This document shows positions 10,022 through 19,312 of a stretch of DNA of 64,000 bases, one piece after another; the first letter of the stretch is position 1, and every line of letters begins with the position of its first letter. Position numbers and translations under genes: made by a program. Under the pieces are notes generated by a model. It searched no databases. It was not told where the DNA came from and was given only the letters and a program-made list of their open reading frames with translations. The stretch lies in assembly GCF_013318015.2 (NCBI RefSeq), contig NZ_CP115841.1:2738501-2802500 (forward strand), given 5' to 3'. Origin of the DNA: Agrobacterium tumefaciens. Lineage in GTDB: Bacteria > Pseudomonadota > Alphaproteobacteria > Rhizobiales > Rhizobiaceae.

Positions 10022-10465
10022 TCAGAACTTGATGCGATAGCGGATATGGCCGTCGCTTTTGACGTAGCTGTCGTAAAGCTTCTGGGCACGGTGATTGTGC
10101 TCGTCAGTGTTCCAGTAAAGCCGGGACCAGCCCTTTTCCTTGCATATGGCAATGAGGTCATCCATCAGCGCCCGGCCTGTTCCCTTGCCACGGATCGCGC
10201 CGTCAACGAACAGGTCTTCCAGATAGCAGTCGGGCGTTTTCACCCAGGTGGAATCATGGAAGTGATGGATGGCGAAACCGGCCATCCTGTCGCCCAGAAG
10301 AGCCACGCGCATGGAAACGCGTGATGCCGGATCGAGGATACGCGCCCATGTATGGTCCGTAACTTCCTCGGCAAGGTGTACGTTATAGAAGGCGAGATAG
10401 TCGTTCCACAGGCGCAGCCATTCTGCCCGGTCTTCCGGCTCCGCGTCGCGAATTACAAGATCCAT
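10022..10465 (-). CDS. GNAT-family N-acetyltransferase
   Basis: 147 residues. The acetyl-CoA-binding signature is clear in LEDLFVDGAIRGKGTGRALM (motif A, R-x-x-G-x-G/A), followed by motif B in SRLYWNTDEHNHRAQKLYDSY. The family transfers acetyl from acetyl-CoA to an amine; this subgroup resembles GNATs acting on small amines or amino acids, but the substrate cannot be read from sequence. The ATG is one base after the stop of the upstream aldo/keto reductase (TGACATG), so the two genes are co-transcribed and probably coupled. Confidence 0.88.
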   Translation of the reverse strand: MDLVIRDAEPEDRAEWLRLWNDYLAFYNVHLAEEVTDHTWARILDPASRVSMRVALLGDRMAGFAIHHFHDSTWVKTPDCYLEDLFVDGAIRGKGTGRALMDDLIAICKEKGWSRLYWNTDEHNHRAQKLYDSYVKSDGHIRYRIKF

Positions 10466-10466
10466 G

Positions 10467-11417
10467 TCACGCGCCCGCCTTGTCGAGCAGCGTCATCATC
10501 TCATCCGTCAGCTTGAGATTGACGGCGCGTTTGAAGCTTTCGAGTTGCGACAGGCTGGTGGCGCTGGCAATCGGTGCCGTCACGGCCTTCTTCCGCAATA
10601 GCCACGCCAGCGCGATATCGGCAAGCTTGGCTCCGGTTTCCACGGCAACCGCATCCATGGCGCCCAGAACGGCAAGGCCGCGGGCGTTGACATATTCACC
10701 CACCCGGTAGCTGCGGGCGACGCCCTCGGTATCCGCCTTGGCGCGATATTTCCCGGTGAGGAATCCGGCCGCGAGGCTATAATAATTGATGACACCAATT
10801 TCCTGGGCGACGCAAAGATCGGCAAGCGGGCCTTCGAAATCCGCACGGTTGTAGAGATTATATTCCGGCTGCAGCACATCGTAACGGGGCAGATCGTTCT
10901 TCGCGGCCGTGTCCAGCGCTTCCTGAAGCTGGCTCACCGAATAGTTGGAGCAGCCGATGGCGCGTATCTTTCCCTGTTCCTTCAGCTTTGCAAAGGCTGC
11001 AAGCGTTTCCTCCAGCGGCACATCCGCGTCCGGCTTATGGGCGAGGTAGAGATCGATATAGTCGGTTTGCAGCCGCTTCAGCGAGGCGTCGACAGCCTCT
11101 GCGATCCATTTGGCGCTGAGGCCTGTCTTCTGACCGCGATTGTCGAAACCGACCTTGGTAACGATCACCGCGTCCTCACGCTTGACGCTCGACTGTTTCA
11201 GCCATTTTCCGATGATGGCTTCCGACTCGCCGCCCTCATGCCCGTCCACCCAGGCGGAATAGACGTCTGCCGTGTCGATGGCGTTGAACCCGGCGTCGAA
11301 AAATGAATCGAGCAGGGCAAAGGAAGTCTTCTCGTCCGCTGTCCAGCCGAACACGTTGCCGCCGAAGACGATCGGGGCGATGGAGAGGCCGGTGCGGCCA
11401 AGGCTTCGTTTTTCCAC
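10467..11417 (-). CDS. Aldo/keto reductase (second)
   Basis: 316 residues from a GTG at 11417, which has AGGAG eight bases upstream; an ATG at 11459 lacks a ribosome site. Tetrad residues are present: Asp/Tyr in AIDTADVYSAW, Lys in VIVTKVGF and His in DLYLAHKPDADVP. It begins VEKRSLGRTGLSIAPIVFGG, typical of the AKR11/AKR13-like bacterial reductases, distinct from the one at 8012-9013. Likely NADPH-dependent aldehyde reduction in the cytoplasm. First gene of a two-gene unit with the GNAT gene. Confidence 0.88.
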   Translation of the reverse strand: MEKRSLGRTGLSIAPIVFGGNVFGWTADEKTSFALLDSFFDAGFNAIDTADVYSAWVDGHEGGESEAIIGKWLKQSSVKREDAVIVTKVGFDNRGQKTGLSAKWIAEAVDASLKRLQTDYIDLYLAHKPDADVPLEETLAAFAKLKEQGKIRAIGCSNYSVSQLQEALDTAAKNDLPRYDVLQPEYNLYNRADFEGPLADLCVAQEIGVINYYSLAAGFLTGKYRAKADTEGVARSYRVGEYVNARGLAVLGAMDAVAVETGAKLADIALAWLLRKKAVTAPIASATSLSQLESFKRAVNLKLTDEMMTLLDKAGA

Positions 11418-11528
11418 GGGGAATGCTCCTGTTGCTGTCTTTGGCGGCAAGGTTATCAACTACTTGCCGGCATAACCATTCAATTCCTTTGATGGCATTC
11501 ATCAGGCAACGGGCAAAAGCGGGTGAGA

Positions 11529-12512
11529 TCAGGCCTGAAAGCCGCGATAGTGGCTGGGCGGGAGGTGATTGTGCTGTTGCCACACGCGCCGCAAATGCCG
11601 GGCGGAGGCAAAGCCCGCCTGCTCGGCAATGGCTTCCATATCCAGACGGCTGTTTGCAAGGATGTCGCGGGCAAGATTGACCCGCATCAGGTTGACGTAG
11701 TCGATGACGCTGATGCCGGTATGCTCGCGAAACAGGCGGGACAGGTGCCTCTCGCTGAGTGCGGCAATATCGGCCAGCCGTTCCAGCGACCAGTCCTGAG
11801 CCGGTTCAGTCATCACCCGGTCCTGCACCCGGTGAATGGCGGGGTGAATGTGGTTGCGGCCGGTAAGCCAAGGGGAGATTTGCGGATCATTGCCGCTGCG
11901 CCTGAGATAAACGACCATGTTTTTGGCAATGCGCGCCGCGACCGCAGGCGATGTCAGTCGGGAAACGACATGCAGCATGAGGTCGGTGCCGGTGGAAATA
12001 CCGGCGCTGGAGAAGCGGTTGCCATCCTCTACGAAAAGACGGTTTTCGGCCACCTGCGACAGCGGTGCGGTGCGGCGCAGCGCTTCGATGCAATCCGCAT
12101 GTGTCGTACAGCTCCGCCCGTCGAAAAGTCCTGCTTCGCCCGCCAGCAGTGCGCCGGAGCAAATGGAAATGACTGTGGTGTCCGAGCGCACTGCGCGGCG
12201 CAACCATGCCACCAGCGCCTGCCGCTCCCGTCTCATCTCCGGCGCGTTGTCGAATCGGGAGATGCTGCCGGAAATCAGCAGGAAAGCATTGTCCGGCAGG
12301 TTCTCGGGCAGGGCCTCCAGCCCGCAAAGCCCAAGGCCGATGGAGGATTGCTGCTGGTCATGTTCCGCGATGTAACGGCAGTCGAAATGGACGTCCCGCT
12401 GTTCCGCGTTGGCATAACGGATCACCTCCAGCGGGCCGGCAATATCGAGCAACAGCGCGTGTGGCGGCACAAGCGTATAAAAGGGAATGGTCCGCGTGCC
12501 GCCATTGTCCAT
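11529..12512 (-). CDS. GlxA-type transcriptional regulator (DJ-1/PfpI-like domain + AraC HTH)
   Basis: 327 residues. N-terminal half (about 10-190) is a glutamine-amidotransferase-like DJ-1/PfpI fold with an ICSGALLAGEAG nucleophile-elbow-like segment containing the Cys; the C-terminal 100 residues are a double helix-turn-helix of the AraC family (LADIAALSERHLSRLFREHTG, then AIAEQAGFASARHLRRVW). These regulators respond to small ligands, but the ligand here is unknown. Its ATG overlaps the stop of the isochorismatase-like gene (ATGA), so regulator and enzyme are co-expressed. Confidence 0.88.
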   Translation of the reverse strand: MDNGGTRTIPFYTLVPPHALLLDIAGPLEVIRYANAEQRDVHFDCRYIAEHDQQQSSIGLGLCGLEALPENLPDNAFLLISGSISRFDNAPEMRRERQALVAWLRRAVRSDTTVISICSGALLAGEAGLFDGRSCTTHADCIEALRRTAPLSQVAENRLFVEDGNRFSSAGISTGTDLMLHVVSRLTSPAVAARIAKNMVVYLRRSGNDPQISPWLTGRNHIHPAIHRVQDRVMTEPAQDWSLERLADIAALSERHLSRLFREHTGISVIDYVNLMRVNLARDILANSRLDMEAIAEQAGFASARHLRRVWQQHNHLPPSHYRGFQA

Positions 12513-13072
12513 CAGGCGGCCTTTCGTACCGTTTCGAGAACGTCGCCGACGGTTGCGATGCGCGCAAAGCGACCGGCCAGCACCAGCTCGGTTCGGGTGC
12601 GAATATCATCAGGGCTGAACACGGTGCCTGAGGCGTGCGTCATTGGAAAGGTAAGCGTCGCCTCGGTGACGTAATCGACTGTGTAACCGAGGTCCGATGC
12701 ATGCCGTGTGGTCGTTTCGCAGCACTGTTCGGTGCGGATGCCGGATACGATCAGCCGGTTGATACCCTTTTGCGTCAGCCAGATATCGAGGCCGGTGCCG
12801 GCGAAAGCAGAGTGGCGGTTCTTGCGAAAGGTGACGTCAGGGGTAATGCGCACACCTTCCAGCGCGCGAATATAGGCGCTCTCCTCTGCAAAGGCCCGGT
12901 CGCCATCGACATGAAAGATTTGCACGATTGGAATGCCCGATGCCTTGGCGCCGTCGATCAGTGCCTGCTGTTTTTCCAGATAGGCGGGAAGTTCGCTTTC
13001 CTCGAAATAGGGGGTGTGCCGAAAGGATTCCTGAACGTCGATGACAAGGAGTGCTGTGTGAGAAGAGGACAT
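12512..13072 (-). CDS. Isochorismatase-like cysteine hydrolase
   Basis: 186 residues from ATG 13072, preceded by GGAG with nine bases spacing; an ATG at 13105 lies upstream without a good site. The catalytic triad of the cysteine hydrolase superfamily is visible: Asp in LVIDVQESF, Lys in FRKNRHSAF and Cys in GIRTEQCCETT. Members hydrolyse amides or N-carbamoyl compounds, e.g. nicotinamidase or N-carbamoylsarcosine amidase; the substrate cannot be assigned. First gene of the unit with the GlxA-type regulator. Confidence 0.88.
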   Translation of the reverse strand: MSSSHTALLVIDVQESFRHTPYFEESELPAYLEKQQALIDGAKASGIPIVQIFHVDGDRAFAEESAYIRALEGVRITPDVTFRKNRHSAFAGTGLDIWLTQKGINRLIVSGIRTEQCCETTTRHASDLGYTVDYVTEATLTFPMTHASGTVFSPDDIRTRTELVLAGRFARIATVGDVLETVRKAA

Positions 13073-13251
13073 TTCATGATTCTCCATTGGGTTCATGCAT
13101 AGCATAATTCACCTTTGAAAGGCTGGATAAAAGCATGGAAACCGACAAAGGAAGGACGAATCCGGCCATAGCGTTTGCAGTTACGTTTCGTGCGACTTGC
13201 CAGGCGTCGCGACAGTGGTAAGTTCCCGGAATTACAGAGTGGGAGAATGAG

Positions 13252-14235
13252 ATGCTGCGCTTCGGAATAATTTCAACGGCGAAAATCGCTCAGGATCACG
13301 TCATTCCGGCGATTCAGGATGCGCGGAACTGTGTGGTCAGCGCCATCGCCAGCCGCGATCATGCCAAGGCGCGCGCGGTTGCAGATCGTTTTTCCGTCCC
13401 GCATGCCTTCGGCTCCTATGAGGAAATGCTTGCGTCCGATGTCATCGATGCCGTCTATATTCCGCTTCCCACCTCGCAACATGTGGAATGGACCATAAAA
13501 GCCGCCAATGCCGGCAAACACGTGCTGTGTGAAAAGCCGATCGCACTCAAGGCTGAAGAGATCGACGCCATCATCGCGGCGCGGGACGACAATGGCGTTG
13601 TCGTGTCGGAGGCTTTCATGGTCACCTATTCTCCTGTTTGGGCCAAGGTGAAGGAATTGCTGGCATCAGGTGCAATCGGAACGCTGAAGCATGTGCAGGG
13701 CGCTTTCAGCTACTTCAACCGCGATCCCGGCAATATGCGCAATATTCCCGAACTGGGCGGCGGGGCCTTGCCGGATATCGGTGTCTACCCGACCATCGTC
13801 ACCCGTTTTGCCACGGGTGCCGAGCCGAAGCGCGTACAGGCGAGCGTCGAGCGTGATAAGGAATTCGGCACCGATATCTATTCCAGCGTCAGGGCCGATT
13901 TCGGCGGCTTCGAACTGAGCTTTTATCTGGCGACGCAGCTTGCCGCCCGCCAGCTGATGGTTTTCCACGGCACGGACGGGTACATCGAGATCAAGTCTCC
14001 CTTCAATGCAAATCGCTGGGGTGCGGAGGAAATCGAGTTGACCAACCAGGGCCATAACCAGTCGCAAGTCTTCCGGTTTCAGGATAGTCGCCAGTACAAG
14101 CTGGAGGCGGAGGCCTTTGCCCGCGCGGTGAAAGGTGAGGGCGAGGTCGTCACCCTGGAAAGCTCGAGGAAGAACCAGCTTTTCATCGATGCCATCTACC
14201 GTGCGGCGGAAAAGGACGGTTGGGAGACGGTTTAA
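13252..14235 (+). CDS. Gfo/Idh/MocA-family NAD(P)-dependent oxidoreductase
   Basis: 327 residues. An N-terminal Rossmann fold (about 1-120, [15 protein letters not shown] with a degenerate glycine-rich loop) carries the family hallmark CEKPIAL near residue 95, and a C-terminal alpha/beta domain includes [12 protein letters not shown]. Such enzymes oxidise sugars, inositols or related polyols. GGGAG precedes the ATG. It stands alone, transcribed away from the isochorismatase gene, and its 3' end overlaps the convergent GtrA-like gene by four bases. Substrate unknown. Confidence 0.9.
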   Translation: MLRFGIISTAKIAQDHVIPAIQDARNCVVSAIASRDHAKARAVADRFSVPHAFGSYEEMLASDVIDAVYIPLPTSQHVEWTIKAANAGKHVLCEKPIALKAEEIDAIIAARDDNGVVVSEAFMVTYSPVWAKVKELLASGAIGTLKHVQGAFSYFNRDPGNMRNIPELGGGALPDIGVYPTIVTRFATGAEPKRVQASVERDKEFGTDIYSSVRADFGGFELSFYLATQLAARQLMVFHGTDGYIEIKSPFNANRWGAEEIELTNQGHNQSQVFRFQDSRQYKLEAEAFARAVKGEGEVVTLESSRKNQLFIDAIYRAAEKDGWETV

Positions 14236-14603
14236 TCCTGATCCGCACGCTGCTTTTGAAGCCGCCTATAGCCGTAAAGCGCCAGCACCAGTGCCGCGAG
14301 TGCCGAAAAGGCAAGCGGGACCAGCGGCTGCACCAGTGGATTGCGCCATTGCAGCAGGGCGAACAGCCCGACGCCAACCATGCGGGAGATAAGCGTGACG
14401 GCGTTCATTAGAAAGCCGTTCAGCTCATTGCGGCCATCGCCATTCGAATGGTTTAGCCTCCAACTCGTCGCAAGCCCTGCCAAAGCGCCCGGAAGACGGG
14501 CGGCAAGCGGGTCGATGCCGATATAAAAAATCAGCAGAAAAGAGATGGAAAGGTCTACAGCCAGTCCGTAAACCTCGGTCAGGGCGAAGTGGCGAAGCCG
14601 CAA
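14232..14603 (-). CDS. GtrA-like small membrane protein
   Basis: 123 residues with four predicted membrane helices (about 8-30, 33-50, 64-85, 92-113) and the SWRLNHS segment that corresponds to the conserved N-R-x-(W/F)-x-F motif of the GtrA family. GtrA proteins are thought to help move lipid-linked sugars across the inner membrane. It is 11 bases downstream of another small membrane protein gene in the same direction, suggesting a two-gene unit, and converges with the Gfo/Idh/MocA gene. No glycosyltransferase partner is adjacent. Confidence 0.65.
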   Translation of the reverse strand: MRLRHFALTEVYGLAVDLSISFLLIFYIGIDPLAARLPGALAGLATSWRLNHSNGDGRNELNGFLMNAVTLISRMVGVGLFALLQWRNPLVQPLVPLAFSALAALVLALYGYRRLQKQRADQD

Positions 14604-14614
14604 GGCCGTGTGCT

Positions 14615-14857
14615 TTAAAGCGTCGGCTGGGTGGAGCGCGGACGTTGCAGCACGAGAAGGCCGATGACCACACTCACAACGCCGAAATTATAACCCGCAA
14701 GCGCCAGGAGCAGCGACATCAGCGGCACGGCGGTTGCAGAAATCGCCAGTGCGACACCATAGGCGCCGATAACCATCAGGCAGATGAAAATGATGCTGAA
14801 TACCGAACGCAACGCAACTGCGGTTACGCCGAGCAATGTGGCGGTAAGAAAAATCAT
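14615..14857 (-). CDS. Small integral membrane protein of unknown function
   Basis: 80 residues from ATG 14857, which has an excellent AGGAGG eight bases upstream; an in-frame ATG at 14947 is less likely. Two to three hydrophobic segments cover nearly the whole protein (about 3-20, 21-42, 45-70), ending in a short basic tail. I do not recognise the family. It directly precedes the GtrA-like gene and is probably expressed with it. Confidence 0.65.
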   Translation of the reverse strand: MIFLTATLLGVTAVALRSVFSIIFICLMVIGAYGVALAISATAVPLMSLLLALAGYNFGVVSVVIGLLVLQRPRSTQPTL

Positions 14858-15047
14858 GAATGCCGCCTCCTCTTTGGTTGCCGGGTCTGGGATAAGACGT
14901 AGCGTCCTCTTCCCTAACGAACCCTTGTTTTCTCCTCCCTCACCCATTTTCCTAACTCGTTAGTTGAGGATATGGTTTCACCGCCGTTAAAATAGACCCG
15001 GCCAGTACCGGCATTTCCGAATCGACGGGTTTTGGTTACAAACGGGC
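14858..15047. promoter_or_regulatory. Divergent promoter region before xseA
   Basis: 190 bases between the divergent small membrane protein gene and xseA. It contains a short inverted repeat CTAAC-TC-GTTAG (14952-14963) of unknown meaning. No clear -35/-10 pair was recognised and xseA lacks an obvious Shine-Dalgarno. Confidence 0.3.
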
Positions 15048-16652
15048 ATGAGCGATATTTTCTCCAATGCCGCATTGAGCAATCTTGCCGAGTTCTCGGT
15101 TTCCGAACTGTCGGGTTCCATCAAGCGAACGGTGGAGACGGCTTTCGATCAGGTGAGGGTGCGCGGCGAGATTTCCGGCTACCGGGGTCCGCATTCTTCG
15201 GGTCACGCCTATTTCTCCCTGAAGGACGATCGCGCCCGCATCGATGCGGTTATCTGGAAGGGTACTTTCTCGCGGCTGAAGTTCCGCCCGGAAGAGGGCA
15301 TGGAGGTCATCGCCACCGGCAAGGTCACCACCTTTCCCGGCTCCTCGAAATATCAGATCGTCATAGAAAGCCTGGAACCGGCCGGAGCGGGCGCGCTGAT
15401 GGCTTTGCTGGAGGACCGCCGCCGGCGTCTGGCGGCGGAAGGGCTGTTCGATGCGGAACGCAAACGCCGCCTGCCGTTCATGCCGCGTGTCATCGGTGTT
15501 GTCACATCGCCCACGGGCGCAGTCATTCGCGATATTCTCCACCGCATTTCGGATCGCTTTCCGGTCCATGTCGTCGTCTGGCCGGTCAAGGTGCAGGGGG
15601 AAGGCTCGGGTGAGGAAGTGGCGAACGCCATTCGCGGTTTCAATGCGCTTCAGCCCGGCGGTGAGATTGCGCGCCCCGACGTGCTGATCGTCGCCCGTGG
15701 TGGCGGCAGTCTGGAAGATCTCTGGAGCTTCAACGACGAAATCGTCGTGCGCGCCGCTGCCGAGAGCGAAATCCCGCTGATTTCCGCTGTGGGGCATGAG
15801 ACGGATACGACCCTGATCGACTACGCCGCCGACGTGCGCGCACCGACACCGACGGGTGCCGCCGAAATGGCCGTGCCGGTGCGTGCGGAACTGGAGGCGC
15901 AGCTCTCCGGCCTTGCGGCGCGCCTTTCCGGCTCGGTATCACGCCAAATGGACAATCGCCGACAGGGCGTGCGTGCTCTGGTGCGTGCGCTGCCATCGCT
16001 TGACCAGCTTCTGGCTCTGCCGCGCCGTCGTTTCGACGAGGCCGCAAGCGGTTTGGGTCGCGGGCTTGAAATGACGACGCTCAACAAGCGCCGCGCGTTC
16101 GAACGCTCTACTTCGGGTCTGAGGCCGGAAATCCTGCTGAATGGCCTGCGGCAGCATCGCCAGCGTGTTACGGAACGCATGCAGAGGGCCGAGGCGCTTG
16201 TGGAGCGCCGCCTGTTGCAGGCGCAGTCGAGAATTTCCTCGACCAATTCCGCGCTGCGTTCGCTGCCCGCCCGCTTGCTCGGCCAGTTGGAGCGGCAGAA
16301 GGAACGGGTCGTCACCGCAACGCGACGTGCCGATACCGCCGTGCTTCACCGCATGGCGCAGAACCGCTCGGGCCTTGCTGCCCATGACCGCATCCTGCAG
16401 TCGCTGTCCTACAAGAATGTGTTGAACCGCGGTTATGCTGTCATCCGCGACGAGGAGAACCGGCCCCTGACCCGGGCTGCTGCCATCGCGTCCGGCGCTG
16501 TGGTGTCGATGGAGTTCGCCGACGGTCGCGTGGCCGCCCTGACGACAGGCGAGGCTACTCCATCATCTGACGTTCCCACGCCTGCCGCTCCCAAAAAGAA
16601 GCCGGTGAAACCGGCCTCTTCCGACCCGGGAAATCAGGGCAGTCTGTTCTGA
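15048..16652 (+). CDS. xseA: Exodeoxyribonuclease VII large subunit
   Basis: 534 residues. Together with XseB (not in this window) it degrades single-stranded DNA to oligonucleotides. N-terminal OB-fold (about 12-110, [21 protein letters not shown]), catalytic domain with [31 protein letters not shown] and [24 protein letters not shown], then a long Arg-rich coiled-coil region that forms the elongated body. It is longer than E. coli XseA (456) because of a Pro/Lys-rich C-terminal tail, usual in rhizobia. Its stop codon is immediately adjacent to the convergent enolase-superfamily gene. Confidence 0.96.
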   Translation: MSDIFSNAALSNLAEFSVSELSGSIKRTVETAFDQVRVRGEISGYRGPHSSGHAYFSLKDDRARIDAVIWKGTFSRLKFRPEEGMEVIATGKVTTFPGSSKYQIVIESLEPAGAGALMALLEDRRRRLAAEGLFDAERKRRLPFMPRVIGVVTSPTGAVIRDILHRISDRFPVHVVVWPVKVQGEGSGEEVANAIRGFNALQPGGEIARPDVLIVARGGGSLEDLWSFNDEIVVRAAAESEIPLISAVGHETDTTLIDYAADVRAPTPTGAAEMAVPVRAELEAQLSGLAARLSGSVSRQMDNRRQGVRALVRALPSLDQLLALPRRRFDEAASGLGRGLEMTTLNKRRAFERSTSGLRPEILLNGLRQHRQRVTERMQRAEALVERRLLQAQSRISSTNSALRSLPARLLGQLERQKERVVTATRRADTAVLHRMAQNRSGLAAHDRILQSLSYKNVLNRGYAVIRDEENRPLTRAAAIASGAVVSMEFADGRVAALTTGEATPSSDVPTPAAPKKKPVKPASSDPGNQGSLF

Positions 16653-17855
16653 TCAGATCGATGCCGCATCTGAAAAACGACGGCTGACGGTGAAGGTCTT
16701 TTCAATATCGGGATGCAGCTCCATGCCAAGGCCGGCACCCGGCGGCACGGTGATCATGCCGTTTTTAACTTCCGGCAATGCGGTAACGAGATCGCGGTAC
16801 CAGGTCTTGTAGAAGGCGCGCACGCTTTCCTGAACCAGCGCATTCGGTGCGTTGAGCGACAGATGCGTGGAGGCGCAGAGTACCACCGGGCCGGTGCAAT
16901 CATGCGGCGCAACCGGCAGATGCCAGGCTTCGGCCATGGAAGCGATCTTGCGCGCTTCGGAAAGTCCACCACACCAGCTGATGTCAAGCATCACCACGCC
17001 GGCGGCGCCAGTTTCCAGGAGATCTCGGAAAGCCCATCGTGAGCCGAGCGTCTCCGATGCGGAAATCGGCGCGGGTGAAACGGCGGCATAACGCGTCAGG
17101 CTGGAAAGGCTGTCCATCTTGATCGGATCTTCGTGCCAGAAGGTCTGGTAAGGGGTGAGCGCCTTGGCGATCTGCATGGCGGGCAGCAGCTGCCACATGG
17201 AGTGAAACTCCACCATGATATCCATCTTGTCGCCCACCGCCTTGCGAATTTTCTCGAACGGCTCGAGCGCGCTTTTCAGGTCAGGCATCGAGATATATTG
17301 GCCGCGCGTCTTTTCCGCCGCCGCATCGAAAGGCCAGATCTTCATGGCCGTGATGCCGTCTTCCAGCAGCGAATGGGCAAGCCCGTCGGCCCGGTGCAGG
17401 AAGCCGTTGAGGTCGTCATAATCCTTGCCGCCGGACAGGCCGTAATTGGCCGTCTGCTGGCCGGTCGCCTTCTTGATATATTCCGTGCCCGCGCAGGTAT
17501 TGTAGGTGCGGATTTCCCTGCGGCTGAAGCCGCCAAGCAATTGCGCAATAGGCTGGTTGGTGGCCTTGCCGAAAATATCCCAAAGCGCGATATCGAAGGC
17601 CGAATTGCCGCGTACTTCCGCCCCCGATGAACGGAAGCCGAGATAACCGACGAGGTCCTGTGCTAGAAGGTCGATCTGCAGCGGATCGCGGCCGATCACG
17701 CGGGGTGCGATATATTCGTGCACATAGGTTTCAACCGTCTCGGCGCCGTAGAAGGTTTCACCAAGTCCGGTAATGCCCTCATCCGTGTGGACCAGAACCC
17801 AGAGCAGGTTTGCCCGTTCCGCCACGCGGACGGTTTCGAGTTTCGTAATTTTCAT
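16653..17855 (-). CDS. Enolase-superfamily (mandelate racemase/muconate lactonizing-like) enzyme
   Basis: 400 residues. N-terminal capping domain (ITKLETVRVAERANLLWVLVHTDEGITGLGETF) and a (beta/alpha)7-beta barrel. Likely catalytic and metal residues: Lys in TAMKIWPFD, metal acids in MVEFHSMW, HEDPIK and SASETLGS, Asp in VMLDISWCGG and His in APHDCTGP. This arrangement fits the MR-type sugar-acid dehydratases and cycloisomerases; specificity cannot be settled by eye. The neighbouring GntR-family regulator upstream in the same direction suggests a sugar-acid catabolic role, but no transporter or further catabolic genes are adjacent, which is unusual. Confidence 0.85.
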   Translation of the reverse strand: MKITKLETVRVAERANLLWVLVHTDEGITGLGETFYGAETVETYVHEYIAPRVIGRDPLQIDLLAQDLVGYLGFRSSGAEVRGNSAFDIALWDIFGKATNQPIAQLLGGFSRREIRTYNTCAGTEYIKKATGQQTANYGLSGGKDYDDLNGFLHRADGLAHSLLEDGITAMKIWPFDAAAEKTRGQYISMPDLKSALEPFEKIRKAVGDKMDIMVEFHSMWQLLPAMQIAKALTPYQTFWHEDPIKMDSLSSLTRYAAVSPAPISASETLGSRWAFRDLLETGAAGVVMLDISWCGGLSEARKIASMAEAWHLPVAPHDCTGPVVLCASTHLSLNAPNALVQESVRAFYKTWYRDLVTALPEVKNGMITVPPGAGLGMELHPDIEKTFTVSRRFSDAASI

Positions 17856-17909
17856 GAAGTGTCTCCTCCAGAGGCAGGCAGTTTTCGGTCTGGAACTGCG
17901 TTTGAAAAA

Positions 17910-18617
17910 TCAGGCAATGCCGGCGGCCAGAAGCGCATGCACGCTTTCATCGAAATGCCGCGCCATAAGTGTTGAGGCCGTTTGCGGGTCGCCCGCGGCA
18001 ATGGCCTGTCCGATGGCGATATGAAGTTCAGTCGCGGCATGACGCTGCGCGTCGGATTTGCGGCTCTTCCAGCCGATCGGCCATGTCTGGCGCGTCACAT
18101 TCTGAAAGGCGCCGAGAATGAGTTCGAAAACCGGGTTCTTGGAGGCTCTGGCAACGGCAAGGTGAAAGGCAAGGTCGTGTTCCATGACCCTGTCACTATT
18201 ACCGAAGTCCCGCTCCATATTGTTGGCGTGGTCGAGAATGGTGAGCGCCTCCGCATCCGTTCGCCGCAACGCCGCCAATGTCACGGTTCTGACTTCGATG
18301 GTGCGGCGCACGTCGTAAATCTGCTGGATGTTGATCTGCTCGGTGTGAATGCCATGTTCGAACATCAGCGACATCGCGCCATGATCCAGCGTCGCCACCG
18401 TGGCGCGCTTGCCGACGCTGACATCGATCAGCCGCATGGCCGACAAGGACCGGAAAGCCTCGCGAACCACGGTGCGCGAGACACCGAGCTGCTGCGAGAG
18501 CGAAAGCTCGCTGGGCAGCTTCGCTCCGGGGGCAAGTTCGTTTTCGCGAATGTGGCGCGTGATTGCGCCAATCGCGCTGCTGACGAGATCGGTTTCCTGC
18601 GAAATGGGCTTATACAA
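17910..18617 (-). CDS. GntR-family regulator, FadR subfamily
   Basis: 235 residues from a TTG at 18617, preceded by GGAGGAG; an in-frame TTG at 18629 would lie before that site. N-terminal winged helix (GAKLPSELSLSQQLGVSRTVVREAFRSL) and an all-helical FCD effector domain with the metal-binding pattern D...H...H (EHDLAFHLAVARA and the final ARHFDESVHALL). It sits 54 bases upstream of the enolase-superfamily gene in the same direction and has a palindrome just before its ribosome site, so it probably represses itself and that gene. Confidence 0.9.
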   Translation of the reverse strand: MYKPISQETDLVSSAIGAITRHIRENELAPGAKLPSELSLSQQLGVSRTVVREAFRSLSAMRLIDVSVGKRATVATLDHGAMSLMFEHGIHTEQINIQQIYDVRRTIEVRTVTLAALRRTDAEALTILDHANNMERDFGNSDRVMEHDLAFHLAVARASKNPVFELILGAFQNVTRQTWPIGWKSRKSDAQRHAATELHIAIGQAIAAGDPQTASTLMARHFDESVHALLAAGIA

Positions 18618-18627
18618 TCGCTCCTCC

Positions 18628-18644
18628 AACCTGTAGGACAGGTT
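18628..18644. promoter_or_regulatory. 17-bp palindrome, candidate FadR/GntR operator
   Basis: Perfect AACCTGT-AGG-ACAGGTT immediately upstream of the Shine-Dalgarno of the GntR-type gene. It fits the FadR-subfamily core N-TGT-N3-ACA-N. Confidence 0.7.
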
Positions 18645-18730
18645 AACGGAAAATTGCTTATAGGATTTTTATTGCCGAAACAAGCGCCATAACCTGCGCG
18701 ATTGCTGGCTCCTGTCCGCTTTTTAGGGAA

Positions 18731-19231
18731 CTAAGCTTCAAACCCCTGTAGAAACCGCTTCACAAGCTTGTTCAGCGCCGTGCGTTCTTCTTCGCTGAGC
18801 TGTGCGACCAGCCGTTGCTGGTTCTCGACATGGGCGCTGACCGCGTCCTCGACAATGGCAAATCCCCGCTCCGTCAATGATATCAATACGCTGCGACGAT
18901 CCTGCGGGTTGTGGATGCGCTCCACCAGACCCGCTTTTTCCAGCTGGTCGATCCGGTTGGTCATCGTGCCGGAGCTTACCATTGTCATGGCCAGCAGATC
19001 ACCGGGCGAAAGCCGGTAGGGCGCGCCCGCGCGCCGTAATGTCGCCAGCACATCAAAAGCGGAAGAGGAGAGGCCGTGTTTCAGCAGCACCGCCTCCACC
19101 TCGCGACCGAGATGCGTGGTTAGCCGTTTCAAGCGCCCAAGCAGCCCCATTGGCTCGACATCGAGATCGGGCCTCTCCTTGCGCCATTGCGCCAGAATGT
19201 GATCGACGTGATCAATCGGTTCTTTGTTCAT
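18731..19231 (-). CDS. MarR-family transcriptional regulator
   Basis: 166 residues from ATG 19231 (an ATG at 19237 is two codons upstream). Winged helix-turn-helix with recognisable LSPGDLLAMTMVSSGTMTNRIDQLEKAGLVERIHNPQDRRSVLISLTERG (recognition helix plus wing) flanked by dimerisation helices. It is divergent from an EamA-type exporter with two related palindromic sites between the genes, the classic arrangement of a ligand-responsive repressor and its exporter. Confidence 0.92.
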   Translation of the reverse strand: MNKEPIDHVDHILAQWRKERPDLDVEPMGLLGRLKRLTTHLGREVEAVLLKHGLSSSAFDVLATLRRAGAPYRLSPGDLLAMTMVSSGTMTNRIDQLEKAGLVERIHNPQDRRSVLISLTERGFAIVEDAVSAHVENQQRLVAQLSEEERTALNKLVKRFLQGFEA

Positions 19232-19251
19232 CACCAAGGCATAACAACTGA

Positions 19252-19269
19252 TATCTTGACGTCAAGATA
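19252..19269. promoter_or_regulatory. 18-bp perfect palindrome, candidate MarR operator 1
   Basis: TATCTTGAC-GTCAAGATA in the 81-bp gap between marR-type and eamA-type genes. Confidence 0.75.
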
Positions 19270-19288
19270 AAATTGGCTAAGTTGTATT

Positions 19289-19306
19289 TATCTTGATGTA
19301 GAGATT
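19289..19306. promoter_or_regulatory. Imperfect copy of the palindrome, candidate MarR operator 2
   Basis: TATCTTGATGTAGAGATT matches 13 of 18 positions of the perfect site at 19252-19269 and ends six bases before the EamA start codon, so it overlaps the ribosome-binding region. Confidence 0.5.
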
Positions 19307-19312
19307 CTTGAA

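Noticed and set aside
14952..14963. CTAAC-TC-GTTAG inverted repeat before xseA
   Set aside because: Too short to assign to a regulator family.
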